Part shown: in pieces, positions 27,504 to 37,163 of the stretch
How the letters are laid out: each line of letters starts with the position of its first letter
Numbering within the stretch: position 1 is the stretch's first letter
From: Phenylobacterium kunshanense
GTDB taxonomy: Bacteria; Pseudomonadota; Alphaproteobacteria; Caulobacterales; Caulobacteraceae
Assembly (NCBI RefSeq): GCF_003254525.1
Contig: NZ_QFYS01000003.1
Span: forward strand, 310,001 to 374,000
Reading direction: 5' to 3'
Length of the DNA: 64,000 nucleotides
Position numbers and translations under genes: made by a program
Notes under the pieces: generated by a model
Told to the model about the DNA's origin: nothing
The model's input: only the letters and a program-made list of their open reading frames with translations
Databases searched by the model: none

Positions 27504-28433
27504 TCACGCGGCGGTGGCTCTCTCCGCGGGCGCTGCACGGGCCACCAGCGAGCTCAGCGCGAAGCAGACGAAATCGCCGAGCGTGGTGACGAGCCTGAAG
27601 AGAGCCGCGAGGATGAGGGCATTGGATGGGCCGGCCAGCGGCGTGATCATCGCCACGAGCAACGCCTCGCGCGAACCGATCCCGCCGGGGGCGCCCGGCG
27701 TCGCATAGCCCACCAACCATGCCAGATTCGCTATCGCGGCCACCGCCACGACTGGTGTGGCGTCGACAGCATGGAACAGCAGGTAGAAGACCGTTCCCTG
27801 AAGTCCGAAGAACCCGAGCAGCGCAAAGGGGGACAGCACCAGCGCGGTTTGCGCAGGCACGAAGGGCTGGAGGCGGCTGATACGTCGGCCCGCGACCTGC
27901 ACCAGGATGAGCACGAGCAGCAACACGGCCGCTACTGCGCTGGCCGCCAAGGACACGGTCGCGGCCGGCAGTGAGGCGATCTCGATAGGCCAGAACATGA
28001 GGAGCAGGGCGGCGACGCCGAGGGCGGTCGAGGCCATCAGCACGACCTCCCAGGCCGTCGCCGTCAGCGCCGCCCGATGCGTCACGCCCTGCTGCTTCAG
28101 CCAGACGTGCCGCCCCACATAGTGGAAGACGTTGCCGGGCAGGTACTTGGCGACCTGCGTCACCCCGAAGCTGGGCCAGGTCACGAAGCGGGAAAGCCGG
28201 CCTTCGGCGACGCCCGACAGGATCTGATGCCAGGACTCGCCGATGAACATCATGCCGACGCCATAGGCGACGGAACAGGCAAACAGGAGGCCGGCGGTTC
28301 TCGGTGTGGGGCTCCAGGTCGACAGCACCGCCCAGTGCTCACGCGCCTTCCAGGCCAGGAAGATCAGCGCGACGACAACGATCGCGCGACCACCCCAGCG
28401 GACCAGAAAACGGTAGTCTTTAGGTGCCGCCAT
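27504..28433 (-). CDS. Flippase-like (UPF0104/LPG synthase transmembrane-type) membrane protein
   Basis: The 309-residue protein has about eight membrane helices and the phrases YLPGNVFHYVGRH and GYATPGAPGGIGSREALL. These are typical of the lysylphosphatidylglycerol synthase TM/flippase-like family (UPF0104). Members move or modify lipids or lipid-linked sugars; the exact role is unclear. It overlaps the methyltransferase by 14 bases and lies between it and the TPR-glycosyltransferase, suggesting a shared lipid-glycan task. Confidence 0.8.
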   Translation of the reverse strand: MAAPKDYRFLVRWGGRAIVVVALIFLAWKAREHWAVLSTWSPTPRTAGLLFACSVAYGVGMMFIGESWHQILSGVAEGRLSRFVTWPSFGVTQVAKYLPGNVFHYVGRHVWLKQQGVTHRAALTATAWEVVLMASTALGVAALLLMFWPIEIASLPAATVSLAASAVAAVLLLVLILVQVAGRRISRLQPFVPAQTALVLSPFALLGFFGLQGTVFYLLFHAVDATPVVAVAAIANLAWLVGYATPGAPGGIGSREALLVAMITPLAGPSNALILAALFRLVTTLGDFVCFALSSLVARAAPAERATAA

Positions 28434-29136
28434 GTCGGAGGAGCGTGGTCTCGTCGGGATAGGGCAGGCAGGCGGTGAGCCCTCCTGTCGTTTCGGCCCT
28501 CAGCCCGGAAGCTGCGATGGCCGCCCTATAGCGAGGCCGTCGGCTGTTGTCGAACACGATCATTCCGCCTGGGGCCAGGCGGTTCCTGGCCACATCCAGG
28601 CACGCGCCCCGCGCCCGACCATCCACGACAATCAGGTCGAACGATCCCTCGGTCTCATCAATGGCATGGACATAGCTATGGAACGTCCTGCCCACCCAAC
28701 CCGGCTTCTCCGAGGCGTATCGCCTGTCGGCATGCGGGGTGTCGTCCGCTGGCCGGAACTTGAGCGTGGCGTTCGGAAAGTCCCGCAGCTTGGCCGCGAC
28801 CACATCCGCCCACGACCCGTCGTGCTCGACGCTCGTCAGTTCGGCCACCCGCTTGGCCAACCACACCGAGCTGGCGCCGCTGCCGTACTCAAACGCCCGC
28901 GCGTTCGGACGCTGCTTGAGGAAGCCGTCGACCTTGTCCAGGGCATCGAGCGTCCACCAGGCCAGGTCGAGGCGCGTCATCTGGTCGATGTCATAGATGG
29001 CGAAAAGGCTGCGCGCCCACCGGGCGCCTCGGCTGCCGGGACCTTGCTTCTCCAGCGCCGAGAGAAGGCCGACGCTCGCGGCGACCGGCCGAACCGCTCG
29101 CACGCCGGCGACATAGAGGCGCTTCAACTGACTCAT
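28420..29136 (-). CDS. Class I SAM-dependent methyltransferase
   Basis: The 238-residue protein shows a degenerate SAM motif I, AFEYGSGASSVWLAKRV, followed by LTSVEHDGSWADVV as motif II and FDLIVVDGRARGACL as the post-motif acidic strand. This is the pattern of small methyltransferases found in glycan loci. It has no membrane helix. The gene opens a three-gene minus-strand unit with the flippase-like and TPR-glycosyltransferase genes and is divergent from the GT2 gene. Target unknown. Confidence 0.75.
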   Translation of the reverse strand: MSQLKRLYVAGVRAVRPVAASVGLLSALEKQGPGSRGARWARSLFAIYDIDQMTRLDLAWWTLDALDKVDGFLKQRPNARAFEYGSGASSVWLAKRVAELTSVEHDGSWADVVAAKLRDFPNATLKFRPADDTPHADRRYASEKPGWVGRTFHSYVHAIDETEGSFDLIVVDGRARGACLDVARNRLAPGGMIVFDNSRRPRYRAAIAASGLRAETTGGLTACLPYPDETTLLRHGGT

Positions 29137-29226
29137 GTACCCGCCACCTCACACAGCCTTGGAAGTTAACCAAAAAATATAGGATTGAACGTGTAACGGT
29201 CGTGCATGCCTGCACTGGGGGAAACC
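29137..29226. promoter_or_regulatory. AT-rich divergent promoter region between methyltransferase and GT2 genes
   Basis: The segment 29165-29185 (AACCAAAAAATATAGG) is strikingly AT-rich for this genome and lies between divergent starts. TATAGG at 29178-29183 could be a -10 element for the plus-strand glycosyltransferase. The -35 match is not convincing. Confidence 0.4.
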
Positions 29227-30186
29227 GTGAAGCTCATCGTCCAAATTCCATGCTTCAACGAAGAGCACACGCTCCCTCAGACTGTCGCCGACATTCCCCG
29301 CAACATTCCGGGCGTATCTCGTGTCGAGATACTGATCATTGATGACGGTTCGACCGATCGAACCGTCGAGGTCGCCCGTGAACTCGGTGTCGACCATATC
29401 ATCATAAACAAGAAGAATGTCGGCCTGGCCAGAACATTCCGCAAGGGTCTGGATGCTTGTCTTGCACTTGGTGCTGACATCATCGTCAATACGGATGGCG
29501 ATAACCAGTATTTTGGGGGCGATATCCCCAAGCTAATTCAACCGATCGTTGAGGGTAAGGTCGACGTCGTCGTTGGTGACCGGCAAACCCATCTCATCAA
29601 TCACTTCTCGTCGTCCAAGAAGGCGCTGCAGCGGTTCGGTAGCTGGGTCGTGCGCAATTTCTCGCAGGTGGATGTTCCGGACGCGGTCAGCGGCTTCCGC
29701 GCGATCTCCCGCGAAGCAGCGTTCCGCCTGAATATCGTCTCGCCGTTCAGCTATACGATCGAGATGCTGATCCAGGTGGGCTTCAAGGGCATGTCTTTCA
29801 CCAGCGTGCCCATCCGGACCAATCCGAAGACCCGGGAATCTCGACTGTTCAAGAGCATCCCAGCCTTCATCCAGAAGTCCGGGCTGACGCTGGTTCGCAT
29901 GTATTCGATGTACCAGCCCCTCCGTGTCTTCACGATGCTTGGGGTGGTTCTGACACTCATCGGGACGATCCCGATGCTTCGGTTTCTCTACTACTATCTC
30001 TTCGCCAGCGGCGAGGGGAAGATCCAGTCGCTGATCATTGGCTCGGCGCTGCTCACGTGTGGCGTTCTCTGCCTGGCGCTGGGCTTGCTGGCGGACCTGC
30101 TGGCTCAGAACCGCCAGCTCATCGAGATCTCCCTCGAGAAAATCCGCCGCATCGAAGACCGCATGGAGAGCGAGCGCCGCTCGTAG
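29227..30186 (+). CDS. Family 2 glycosyltransferase with C-terminal membrane helices
   Basis: This 319-residue enzyme starts KLIVQIPCFNEEHTLP and has IDDGSTDRTVEVA and VNTDGDNQYFGGDI, the GT-A nucleotide-sugar and metal-binding (D-x-D-like) motifs. Two hydrophobic helices near the C terminus (residues about 232-262 and 267-295) place it with DPM1/ArnC-like polyprenyl-phosphate glycosyltransferases. I chose the GTG at 29227 after a GGGGGAAA ribosome-binding site; an ATG at 29206 would add seven residues. The gene is visibly lower in GC than its neighbours, which may reflect transfer. Confidence 0.85.
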   Translation: MKLIVQIPCFNEEHTLPQTVADIPRNIPGVSRVEILIIDDGSTDRTVEVARELGVDHIIINKKNVGLARTFRKGLDACLALGADIIVNTDGDNQYFGGDIPKLIQPIVEGKVDVVVGDRQTHLINHFSSSKKALQRFGSWVVRNFSQVDVPDAVSGFRAISREAAFRLNIVSPFSYTIEMLIQVGFKGMSFTSVPIRTNPKTRESRLFKSIPAFIQKSGLTLVRMYSMYQPLRVFTMLGVVLTLIGTIPMLRFLYYYLFASGEGKIQSLIIGSALLTCGVLCLALGLLADLLAQNRQLIEISLEKIRRIEDRMESERRS

Positions 30187-30198
30187 TCCGTCGGGTCT

Positions 30199-31569
30199 TC
30201 ACGTACTTCGCGCGACCCCGGGCCGGATCCGGTCGCGGGCCCAGGTGATCAGGGTGACCGCGCCGTACGCTGCGACCAGGATGAGCAAGGTCGACACCAG
30301 GTAGCGGTAGCGAAGCAGCGGGTAGACCGCGATATAGGGCAGCGACGGCAGGACGAGCGCCGCCGTCACGTAGAGCCAGCGCCACTGTCGGGCGGCCAGA
30401 ACGGCGACCAGGGTCAGAAAGCCCGCGAGGGCTGATGCGGCCACGAGCAGCCGGCGCATTTCAACGCCTGATCCGCGGTCCGAGGTGAACCGGGTCCACA
30501 GCCATGCCGGCGGCGCGTAGAACTCCACCAGGTTGCGGGCGCGGATCTTCCAGACGTCTTCGGGGTGGGCTTCGCGCCACGCGCGCGCCTCCAGGTTCAG
30601 CTCGCGATTGAACTCGACCTCGCCCACGTCGAGATAGTGGCGACGCGCGGCCTCGCCCATCAGGGGGCTCACTTCCCGGAACCGCTTGAGGTCGTCGGCC
30701 TGAATGTCGTCTGTCCGGACGCGTCCCTCATGATAGGCGAGCGCCATCGATATGCCGCTGCCGGTCCGCAACGGGACGAACTTCCCCAGTACGGCCTCGT
30801 TTCGAAGCCCCCACGGGACGAGAACCGCTGCAACGATGGCTATGGCCACCAGGACCGGCGCCGGCCAGCGGAACGGATGGACCCGGCGCAGGAACAGCAG
30901 GCCGATGACGCCGCTTGTGGCGATCGCCGCGGCGGGACTGACGAGAAAGACCAGGCCATTCAGGGCGCCGAGCCCCAGCAACGGCTTCCATCCGATCTCG
31001 TCGCGCTTGTCGAGGCGCAGGCAGATGAGCAAGGTCGTCAGCAGCAGAAGTGCTGCGAGCGCGCCTTCCCAGACCCGGAATGCCGACGACTCGAGCCCCA
31101 GTTGGATCGGCGTCAGAGAAGCCGCAGCGACCCCGCCGATCCGAGCCCAGGCCCCGACGCCGAGTTCGCGCATGACCCGCTCACCGGCGAAAATGGAGCC
31201 ACCGACGCAGCCGACGGCCCATAGGGTCAGCGTCAGTTCGGCAGCCGGGGATCCAACTCCCATCAGCGTGTAGACCAGCGCCGCCGGCAGCGGCGTTGTC
31301 GGCATCAGGTGCGCCGTGGGGCCCGTGCCGAGTCCGAAGGCTTCCGCGAAGCCGCGTCCTTCCGCCAGCGCCCGGGCGATGAAGAACGCTTCGCTGTTGA
31401 TAGGCGCCAGGTGACCGTTCAGGGTCCAAAGCAGGCGCAGCGCCGCGCCAGCCAGGATCAGCCCGATGACGACCCATGTCGCGGTCCGGTCCGAGAGGGC
31501 TAGCCGCCCTGCCGTCGGCGCGCCAGTCTTCTGCGGCTTGTCGCCGACCCGGTCCTCAAGTCCGCCCAC
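30199..31569 (-). CDS. GT39-like (PMT_2/ArnT-type) membrane glycosyltransferase
   Basis: The 456-residue protein has roughly ten membrane helices. After the first helix comes a periplasmic loop with LNGHLAPINSEAFFIARALAEG, which resembles the acidic first loop of GT-C enzymes that use polyprenyl-phosphate sugars. The C-terminal part holds further helices. Its neighbour at 29227-30186 would make just such a polyprenyl-phosphate sugar, and the two genes converge with 12 bases between them. Start is GTG at 31569. The acceptor is unknown. Confidence 0.7.
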   Translation of the reverse strand: MGGLEDRVGDKPQKTGAPTAGRLALSDRTATWVVIGLILAGAALRLLWTLNGHLAPINSEAFFIARALAEGRGFAEAFGLGTGPTAHLMPTTPLPAALVYTLMGVGSPAAELTLTLWAVGCVGGSIFAGERVMRELGVGAWARIGGVAAASLTPIQLGLESSAFRVWEGALAALLLLTTLLICLRLDKRDEIGWKPLLGLGALNGLVFLVSPAAAIATSGVIGLLFLRRVHPFRWPAPVLVAIAIVAAVLVPWGLRNEAVLGKFVPLRTGSGISMALAYHEGRVRTDDIQADDLKRFREVSPLMGEAARRHYLDVGEVEFNRELNLEARAWREAHPEDVWKIRARNLVEFYAPPAWLWTRFTSDRGSGVEMRRLLVAASALAGFLTLVAVLAARQWRWLYVTAALVLPSLPYIAVYPLLRYRYLVSTLLILVAAYGAVTLITWARDRIRPGVARST

Positions 31570-31641
31570 GGAACGCCACCCCTCACCCCAAGGCCGCGCA
31601 GCATAGGAAGCAGGGGCCGCCCGTCAATTCACGGTGAGCCC

Positions 31642-33546
31642 TCAGATCCCCGGATCGAACCCGGTTTCCAGCCACTCGAAGATCTGTTCGGCGGCCTCTT
31701 CGGCGCTTCTGGCGGTGGTGTCGATGCGGAGTTCAGGGTTCTCCGGCGCTTCATAGGGGCTGTCGATGCCCGTGAAGTTCTTGAGCTGGCCGGCGCGCGC
31801 CTTGGCGTAGAGGCCCTTGACGTCGCGCTTCTCGGCCTCGGCCAGGGGCGTGTCCACGAAGACCTCGACGAACTCGCCGTCGCCCATCAGCTCGCGCGCC
31901 ATCCGACGCTCGGCGCGGAACGGCGAGATGAACGAGACCAGGACGATGAGCCCCGCGTCCACCATCAGTTTCGAGACTTCCGCGACGCGGCGGATGTTCT
32001 CGACGCGGTCCTCGTCGGTGAAGCCGAGGTCCTTGTTCAGGCCGTGGCGGACGTTGTCGCCGTCCAGCAGGTAGGTGTGGCGGCCCTCGGCGGCGAGGCG
32101 CTTCTCCAGCAGGTTGGCGATGGTCGACTTGCCCGAACCGGAGAGGCCGGTGAACCAGACCACGCGCGCCTTCTGGCCCTTGGCGAGGGCGCGAGCCGCC
32201 TTGGAGACGTCGGTGGCCTGCCAGTGGATGTTCTGGCTGCGGCGCAGGGCGAAGTGCAGCATCCCGGCGCCGACCGTGCGGTTGGTCATCCGGTCGATCA
32301 GGATGAAGCCGCCCAGGTCCTTGTTCTCGGCGTAGGGGTCGAACGCGATCGGCGCCGAAAGGGCCAGGTTGCAGACGCCGATCTCGTTGAGCTCCAGCCG
32401 CGTGGCGGCCAGCTTCTCCAGCGTGTTGACGTTGACCTTGTGCTTGGGCTCGGTCACCTGAGCCGTGACCGTGCGGGCGCCCAGCTTCAGCAGATAGGGC
32501 CGACCGGGAAGCAGCGGCTCCTCGTCGAACCACACGATGGTGGATTCGAACTGATCGGCGACTTCCGGCGGCTGGCCGGCAGCCGAGATCACATCGCCTC
32601 GGCTGATATCGATCTCGTCCTTGAGGGTGATCGTCACCGACTGGCCGGCGACGGCCTCGGGCAGGTCGCCCCGGAAGGTCACGATGCGCTCGACGGTGCT
32701 CTCGCGCCCGGAGGGGAGGGCTTTGATGCGGTCACCCGGCCGGATCACGCCCGAGGCCACGAGGCCCGAGAAGCCTCGGAAGTCCAGGTTCGGCCGGTTC
32801 ACCCACTGAACGGGCATGCGGAACGGCTTGCCCTGCAGCTCGTCCTCTACCGGCGCCTCTTCCAGCCAGCGCATCAGCGGCGGGCCGTCGTACCAGGGGG
32901 CGTTGGCGCTGTTCTCGGTGATGTTGTCGCCCTTGAGCGCCGACATCGGGATGGCCGTGAACTGCTTGATGCCGATCTGGGCCGCAAAGTCGTGGTACTC
33001 GGCCAGGATGGTGTCGAAGACCTCCTTCGACCAGCCGACCAGGTCCATCTTGTTGATCGCCAGCACCACGTGGCGGATGCCGAGCAGGCTGACGAGATAG
33101 CTGTGGCGGCGGGTCTGGGTCAGCACGCCCTTGCGCGCGTCGATCAGGATTATGGCCGCGTCCGCCGTCGAGGCGCCGGTGACCATGTTGCGCGTGTACT
33201 GCTCATGGCCGGGCGTGTCCGCGACGATGAACTTGCGCCTGTCGGTCGAGAAGAAGCGATAGGCGACATCGATGGTGATGCCCTGTTCCCGCTCGGCGGC
33301 GAGGCCGTCGACCAGGAGGGCGAAGTCGATGTCGCCACCCTGGGTGCCGACGCGCCGCGAGTCCGCCTCGAGGGCCGCGAGCTGGTCCTCGAAGATCATC
33401 TTGGAGTCGTAGAGCAGGCGGCCGATCAGGGTCGACTTGCCGTCGTCCACCGAACCGCAGGTCAGGAAGCGCAGCAGCGACTTGTGCTCGTGCTGGTGCA
33501 GGTAGGCGGCGATGTCCTCGGCGATGAGAGCGCTCTGGTGGGCCAT
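31642..33546 (-). CDS. cysN: Bifunctional sulfate adenylyltransferase subunit 1 / adenylylsulfate kinase
   Basis: This 634-residue fusion carries CysN (GTPase subunit, residues about 1-440) and CysC (APS kinase, about 450-634). The CysN part has [29 protein letters not shown] and NKMD, the GTP-binding G1, G3 and G4 motifs. The CysC part has Walker A in [11 protein letters not shown] and the APS-binding [10 protein letters not shown]. With CysD it converts sulfate to APS and then PAPS for sulfur assimilation or sulfation. It starts one base inside the cysD stop, so the two are co-translated. Confidence 0.96.
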   Translation of the reverse strand: MAHQSALIAEDIAAYLHQHEHKSLLRFLTCGSVDDGKSTLIGRLLYDSKMIFEDQLAALEADSRRVGTQGGDIDFALLVDGLAAEREQGITIDVAYRFFSTDRRKFIVADTPGHEQYTRNMVTGASTADAAIILIDARKGVLTQTRRHSYLVSLLGIRHVVLAINKMDLVGWSKEVFDTILAEYHDFAAQIGIKQFTAIPMSALKGDNITENSANAPWYDGPPLMRWLEEAPVEDELQGKPFRMPVQWVNRPNLDFRGFSGLVASGVIRPGDRIKALPSGRESTVERIVTFRGDLPEAVAGQSVTITLKDEIDISRGDVISAAGQPPEVADQFESTIVWFDEEPLLPGRPYLLKLGARTVTAQVTEPKHKVNVNTLEKLAATRLELNEIGVCNLALSAPIAFDPYAENKDLGGFILIDRMTNRTVGAGMLHFALRRSQNIHWQATDVSKAARALAKGQKARVVWFTGLSGSGKSTIANLLEKRLAAEGRHTYLLDGDNVRHGLNKDLGFTDEDRVENIRRVAEVSKLMVDAGLIVLVSFISPFRAERRMARELMGDGEFVEVFVDTPLAEAEKRDVKGLYAKARAGQLKNFTGIDSPYEAPENPELRIDTTARSAEEAAEQIFEWLETGFDPGI

Positions 33547-34499
33547 CAGAAGTAGCCCTCCTGCTTCTTCTTCTCCATCGAGGCGGCCTGGTCGTGGTCG
33601 ATCATCCGGCCCTGGCGCTCGGAGGTGGTGGTGAGCAGCATCTCCTGGATGATCTCGGGCAGGGTGGCGGCCGTGCTCTCGACCGCGCCGGTCAGCGGGT
33701 AGCAGCCCAGGGTCCGGAAACGGACCGACTTCATCTGCGGGGTCTCGCCCTCGCGCAGCGGGAAGCGCTCGTCGTCGACCATGATCAGCGTGCCGTCACG
33801 CTCGACCACCGGCCGCTCGGCCGAGAAGTAGAGCGGCACGATCGGGATGTTCTCCAGGTAGATGTACTGCCAGATGTCGAGCTCGGTCCAATTCGAGATC
33901 GGGAACACCCGGATGCTCTCGCCCGGGTTCTTGCGGGTGTTGTAGAGCCGCCAGAGTTCCGGCCGCTGGTTCTTGGGGTCCCAGCGGTGGCCGGCCGAGC
34001 GGAACGAGAAGATCCGCTCCTTGGCGCGGGACTTCTCCTCGTCGCGGCGCGCGCCGCCAAAGGCCGCATCGAACCCGTACTTGTCGAGCGCCTGCTTGAG
34101 GCCCTCGGTCTTCCAGATGTCGGTGTGCTTGGCGCTGCCGTGGTCGAACGGGTTGATGTCCTGGGCCACGGCTTCGGGGTTCTGGTGGACCAGCAGCTCG
34201 AAGCCCAGTTCCTTGGCCATGCGCTCGCGCATTTCGTACATGGCCCTGAACTTCCAGGTCGTGTCGACGTGCAGCAGGGGGAAGGGCGGCTTGGACGGAT
34301 AGAAGGCCTTGGCCGCAAGGTGCAGCATCACCGCCGAGTCCTTGCCGATCGAGTACAGCATCACCGGGTTGTCGCACTCGGCGACCACCTCGCGCATGAT
34401 GTGGATGCTCTCGGCCTCCAGCCGCTGGAGGTGGGTGAGGGTCTTGGGAGTCACGAGACCTTCTACGGCGGGCGGACGGGAAAGGACGCTGGCGTCCAT
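33546..34499 (-). CDS. cysD: Sulfate adenylyltransferase subunit 2
   Basis: The 317-residue ATP-pyrophosphatase-fold enzyme adenylates sulfate, driven by GTP hydrolysis in CysN. The PP-loop motif is in [17 protein letters not shown] near residue 50, followed by the CysD segments LHVDTTWKF and [15 protein letters not shown]. Its length is normal. It is the first gene of cysD-cysNC. There is no local cysH or cysI, so the PAPS could feed assimilation encoded elsewhere or sulfation of surface sugars. Confidence 0.96.
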   Translation of the reverse strand: MDASVLSRPPAVEGLVTPKTLTHLQRLEAESIHIMREVVAECDNPVMLYSIGKDSAVMLHLAAKAFYPSKPPFPLLHVDTTWKFRAMYEMRERMAKELGFELLVHQNPEAVAQDINPFDHGSAKHTDIWKTEGLKQALDKYGFDAAFGGARRDEEKSRAKERIFSFRSAGHRWDPKNQRPELWRLYNTRKNPGESIRVFPISNWTELDIWQYIYLENIPIVPLYFSAERPVVERDGTLIMVDDERFPLREGETPQMKSVRFRTLGCYPLTGAVESTAATLPEIIQEMLLTTTSERQGRMIDHDQAASMEKKKQEGYF

Positions 34500-34785
34500 G
34501 GCGGACCTTACCTCAAAGCAGTTGAATTCCCGCGCGCCTGTCGCGGCAGGGTGGCCCCGACCGGTGAGTTAGCTTTCGCCCCACGCGTGGGCAACCCGAG
34601 GCGGCCGCAGGAATTCTGGGGCGCCGGCCAGCGGAGTTGCGAACGCGTTCGCGCTTGGCGGGACGGCAACGCAATGGTGCTTGGCGCGCCGGCCCGCCCC
34701 ATGCCAAAACCCAGACAACGGAAACGCGTACCCGTTCTTCGAGCCGGAAAACCGGCCGGACGGGAAGGCTGGGGGCAGAAATCCT
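34500..34785. other. Divergent intergenic region between cysD and the MFS gene, with a 14-bp palindrome
   Basis: These 286 bases hold no convincing gene. A perfect 14-base palindrome, GCGAACGCGTTCGC, lies at 34639-34652 and could be an operator for either divergent gene. No riboswitch was recognised. Confidence 0.4.
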
Positions 34786-36087
34786 ATGGGTGTTCAAGCC
34801 GGAGCGGCGCCGACGGCGTCGGTGGGCTACCGCTACTTCGTCGTCTGGATCCTGGCGATCGTCTACACCCTCAACTTCCTGGATCGCCAGATCGTGGCGA
34901 TCCTGGCCGAGCCGATCCGCACTGACCTGAACCTCACGGACACGCAGCTCGGCATGCTGGGCGGGATCGCCTTCGCCGCGTTCTATACGACGTTCGGTCT
35001 TCCGGTGGCGTGGCTCGCCGACCGCGCCAACCGCGTCTGGATCATCTCCGGGGCCTGCGCGCTGTGGAGCCTGTTCACGACCCTCTGCGGCACGGCCCAG
35101 AACTTCCTGCAGCTCGCCCTGTTCCGTATGGGCGTCGGCATCGGCGAGGCGGGAGGCTCACCGCCCTCGTACTCCCTGATCTCCGACTATTTCCCGCCCG
35201 AGCAGCGGGGCACGGGCCTCGCGATCTATTCGCTCGGCGTACCGATGGGGTCGATGATCGGGGCGTTCGCCGCGGGGCGCATCGCGGAGGCCTACGACTG
35301 GCGGACCGCGTTCTTCGCGATGGGAGTCCCCGGTCTCCTGATGGCGGTGATCCTGTTGCTGGTGGTGCGCGAGCCCAAGCGCGGCGCGCTCGACGCCCTG
35401 GCGGACGGGGCCAGCGATCATGAGCCGGCGCCGCCGCTGTTCACGGCCATCGGCGGCTTTTTCCAGCAGCGCACGCTCGTGCTGGTGTCGATCTCCAGCG
35501 CCCTTTCGGCCTTCGTCGGCTATGCGGCGCTGAACTGGAACGCCCCGTTCCTGATCCGCGTGAAGGGCATGACCCTCGGCGAGGTGGCCACCTACTACAG
35601 CCTGGTGCTCGGCATCACGGGCATGATCGGCACGTTCGGCGCCGGCTGGCTGGTCGACCGGCTGACCCGGCGCGACCGGCGCTGGTTCGCGTGGGTGCCG
35701 GCGATCGCCTTCGCGATCACCATCCCGTTCTGGGTCGGGATCATCGTGGCGCCGACCTGGCAGCTTTCGCTGGCCTGCATCGCGATCCCGGCGCTGCTCA
35801 ACAACATGTACCTCGCCCCGGCGCTGACCGTCGTGCAGAACGCCGTCACGCCCGCCCGTCGCACGATCTCGGGCGCCGTGCTGCTGTTCGTCCTGAACAT
35901 GGTCGGCCTGGGCGTCGGGCCCGTCTACGTGGGCCGCATCTCCGACTGGGCCAAGGCCGAGTATGGCGAGGCCTCGCTCAAGGTGGGCTTCGCGGCCCTG
36001 ATCCCGGTGATCGTCGTGACGATCCTGGCGCACCTGATCGCGGCGGCCTCGATCCGGCGGGACGTGCAGCGGGTGGGCGGCGCCTGA
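34786..36087 (+). CDS. MFS transporter, spinster-like
   Basis: The 433-residue protein has twelve predicted membrane helices and begins after a short leader with VYTLNFLDRQIVAILAEPI, a phrase typical of the spinster-type MFS family. The loop WLADRANRVWI and the GIGEAGGSPPSYSLISDYF segment support the assignment. The substrate is unknown; bacterial members include transporters of organic acids and lipids. The ATG at 34786 is chosen because upstream in-frame sequence lacks membrane-protein character. Confidence 0.85.
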   Translation: MGVQAGAAPTASVGYRYFVVWILAIVYTLNFLDRQIVAILAEPIRTDLNLTDTQLGMLGGIAFAAFYTTFGLPVAWLADRANRVWIISGACALWSLFTTLCGTAQNFLQLALFRMGVGIGEAGGSPPSYSLISDYFPPEQRGTGLAIYSLGVPMGSMIGAFAAGRIAEAYDWRTAFFAMGVPGLLMAVILLLVVREPKRGALDALADGASDHEPAPPLFTAIGGFFQQRTLVLVSISSALSAFVGYAALNWNAPFLIRVKGMTLGEVATYYSLVLGITGMIGTFGAGWLVDRLTRRDRRWFAWVPAIAFAITIPFWVGIIVAPTWQLSLACIAIPALLNNMYLAPALTVVQNAVTPARRTISGAVLLFVLNMVGLGVGPVYVGRISDWAKAEYGEASLKVGFAALIPVIVVTILAHLIAAASIRRDVQRVGGA

Positions 36088-36091
36088 GACG

Positions 36092-36988
36092 TCAGCCTGG
36101 CCGGGACGCGTGGAGCAGGGCCAGGGCGTCGCGCAGGCGCCAGAAGCGGATGCGGTAGAGCGTCACCAGGGCCTTCAACCGCTGTTCAAGGGTGTCCAGT
36201 TCCGGGCTCCGGAACACCTTAGGCGTATGGGCCACGGCCGACAGCGGCATGAGCAGGTTGCGGAGCAGCCAGCGGGTGCGCTGGCCCTTCTTCCCGTTCA
36301 TGAGGCCGTAGGTCTCGGCGTTGACCCGTCGCCACTTGCCGACCAGTTCGTCCCAGGTGACGCGGGCCGGATGCCCGATCGCGGCGGTGGGCGCATAGCC
36401 CAGGCGGGCGCCGCCAGCCACGGCCCGGCGCGACCAGTCCACGTCCTCGGACATTCCGACGCCGAAGCCGCCGACCTTCTCGAACAGGTCGCGCCGGCAG
36501 AACATGTTGCCGGCGCCGGTGAAACCCTTCTTCTCGATGTAGGTCTTGAAGTCGAAGGCGAACACGCGCTCGAAAGCCTCCGCGGGCGTCATGTTCGGCG
36601 GATCGCTCACCAGCACGCGCACCCGTCCGCCGACGAGGTCGAAGCGGTCGAGCGCCTTCACTCCCTCCACGAGCCATTGCGGCTCGGCCACGCAGTCGGA
36701 GTCGATGAACGCCAGGATCTCGCCCTTCGACGCCGCGACGGCGCCGTTGCGGGCGGGGCCGGCGCCCTTGTCGGTAACGAGCACCAGCTTCGCACGGTCG
36801 CCGACCACGGCGCGGACAGCGTCGATGCCGATGGGCGAATTGTTGTCGGCAATGACGATCTCGAAGCGATCCTTCGGATACGTCTGCGCCTCGAGCGCCC
36901 TCAGGCCGATCTCCAGGCCCCTGAGGTCCTGGTAGTGGGGCATGATCACGCTGACGAAGGGCAGGGCCGTCGTGCTCGCCGTCGTCAT
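36092..36988 (-). CDS. Family 2 glycosyltransferase
   Basis: This 298-residue GT-A enzyme has FVSVIMPHYQDLRGLEIG at the N terminus, then IVIADNNSPIGIDAV and ILAFIDSDCVAEPQWL, the nucleotide- and metal-binding motifs (D-S-D). The later SEDVDWSRRAVAGG motif resembles the ED acid/base region of GT2 enzymes. No strong membrane helix is seen. The ATG at 36988 follows a GGGGGAAG ribosome-binding site; a TTG 27 bases upstream is less likely. It converges on the MFS gene, so its pathway is unclear. Confidence 0.85.
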   Translation of the reverse strand: MTTASTTALPFVSVIMPHYQDLRGLEIGLRALEAQTYPKDRFEIVIADNNSPIGIDAVRAVVGDRAKLVLVTDKGAGPARNGAVAASKGEILAFIDSDCVAEPQWLVEGVKALDRFDLVGGRVRVLVSDPPNMTPAEAFERVFAFDFKTYIEKKGFTGAGNMFCRRDLFEKVGGFGVGMSEDVDWSRRAVAGGARLGYAPTAAIGHPARVTWDELVGKWRRVNAETYGLMNGKKGQRTRWLLRNLLMPLSAVAHTPKVFRSPELDTLEQRLKALVTLYRIRFWRLRDALALLHASRPG

Positions 36989-37084
36989 GCTCGTCTTCCC
37001 CCGGTACGCCTGCAATCCAGACGGCTCTTAGGAGCAAACCGTGCGCCAGGAGTAAATCCGCTGTCTGCAACGGACCATTTGATG

Positions 37085-37130
37085 GTCCGAAAACCGCGAT
37101 CGTGACGACATTTGTGTCCGAAAACCGCGA
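37085..37130. promoter_or_regulatory. Two exact 15-bp direct repeats upstream of the Ada-AlkA gene (putative Ada-type operator)
   Basis: GTCCGAAAACCGCGA occurs at 37085-37099 and again at 37116-37130. The copies are 31 bases apart, about three helical turns, and end 33 bases before the ATG. The spacing puts both copies on the same DNA face, as expected for a regulator that binds in tandem. The downstream gene encodes an Ada-type DNA-binding protein, so autoregulation is likely. The first copy also overlaps an inverted repeat, CGGACCA...TGGTCCG at 37071-37089. Confidence 0.65.
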
Positions 37131-37163
37131 GACTTGGGTGCGACCTGCGCTCATGCTCGCGGC

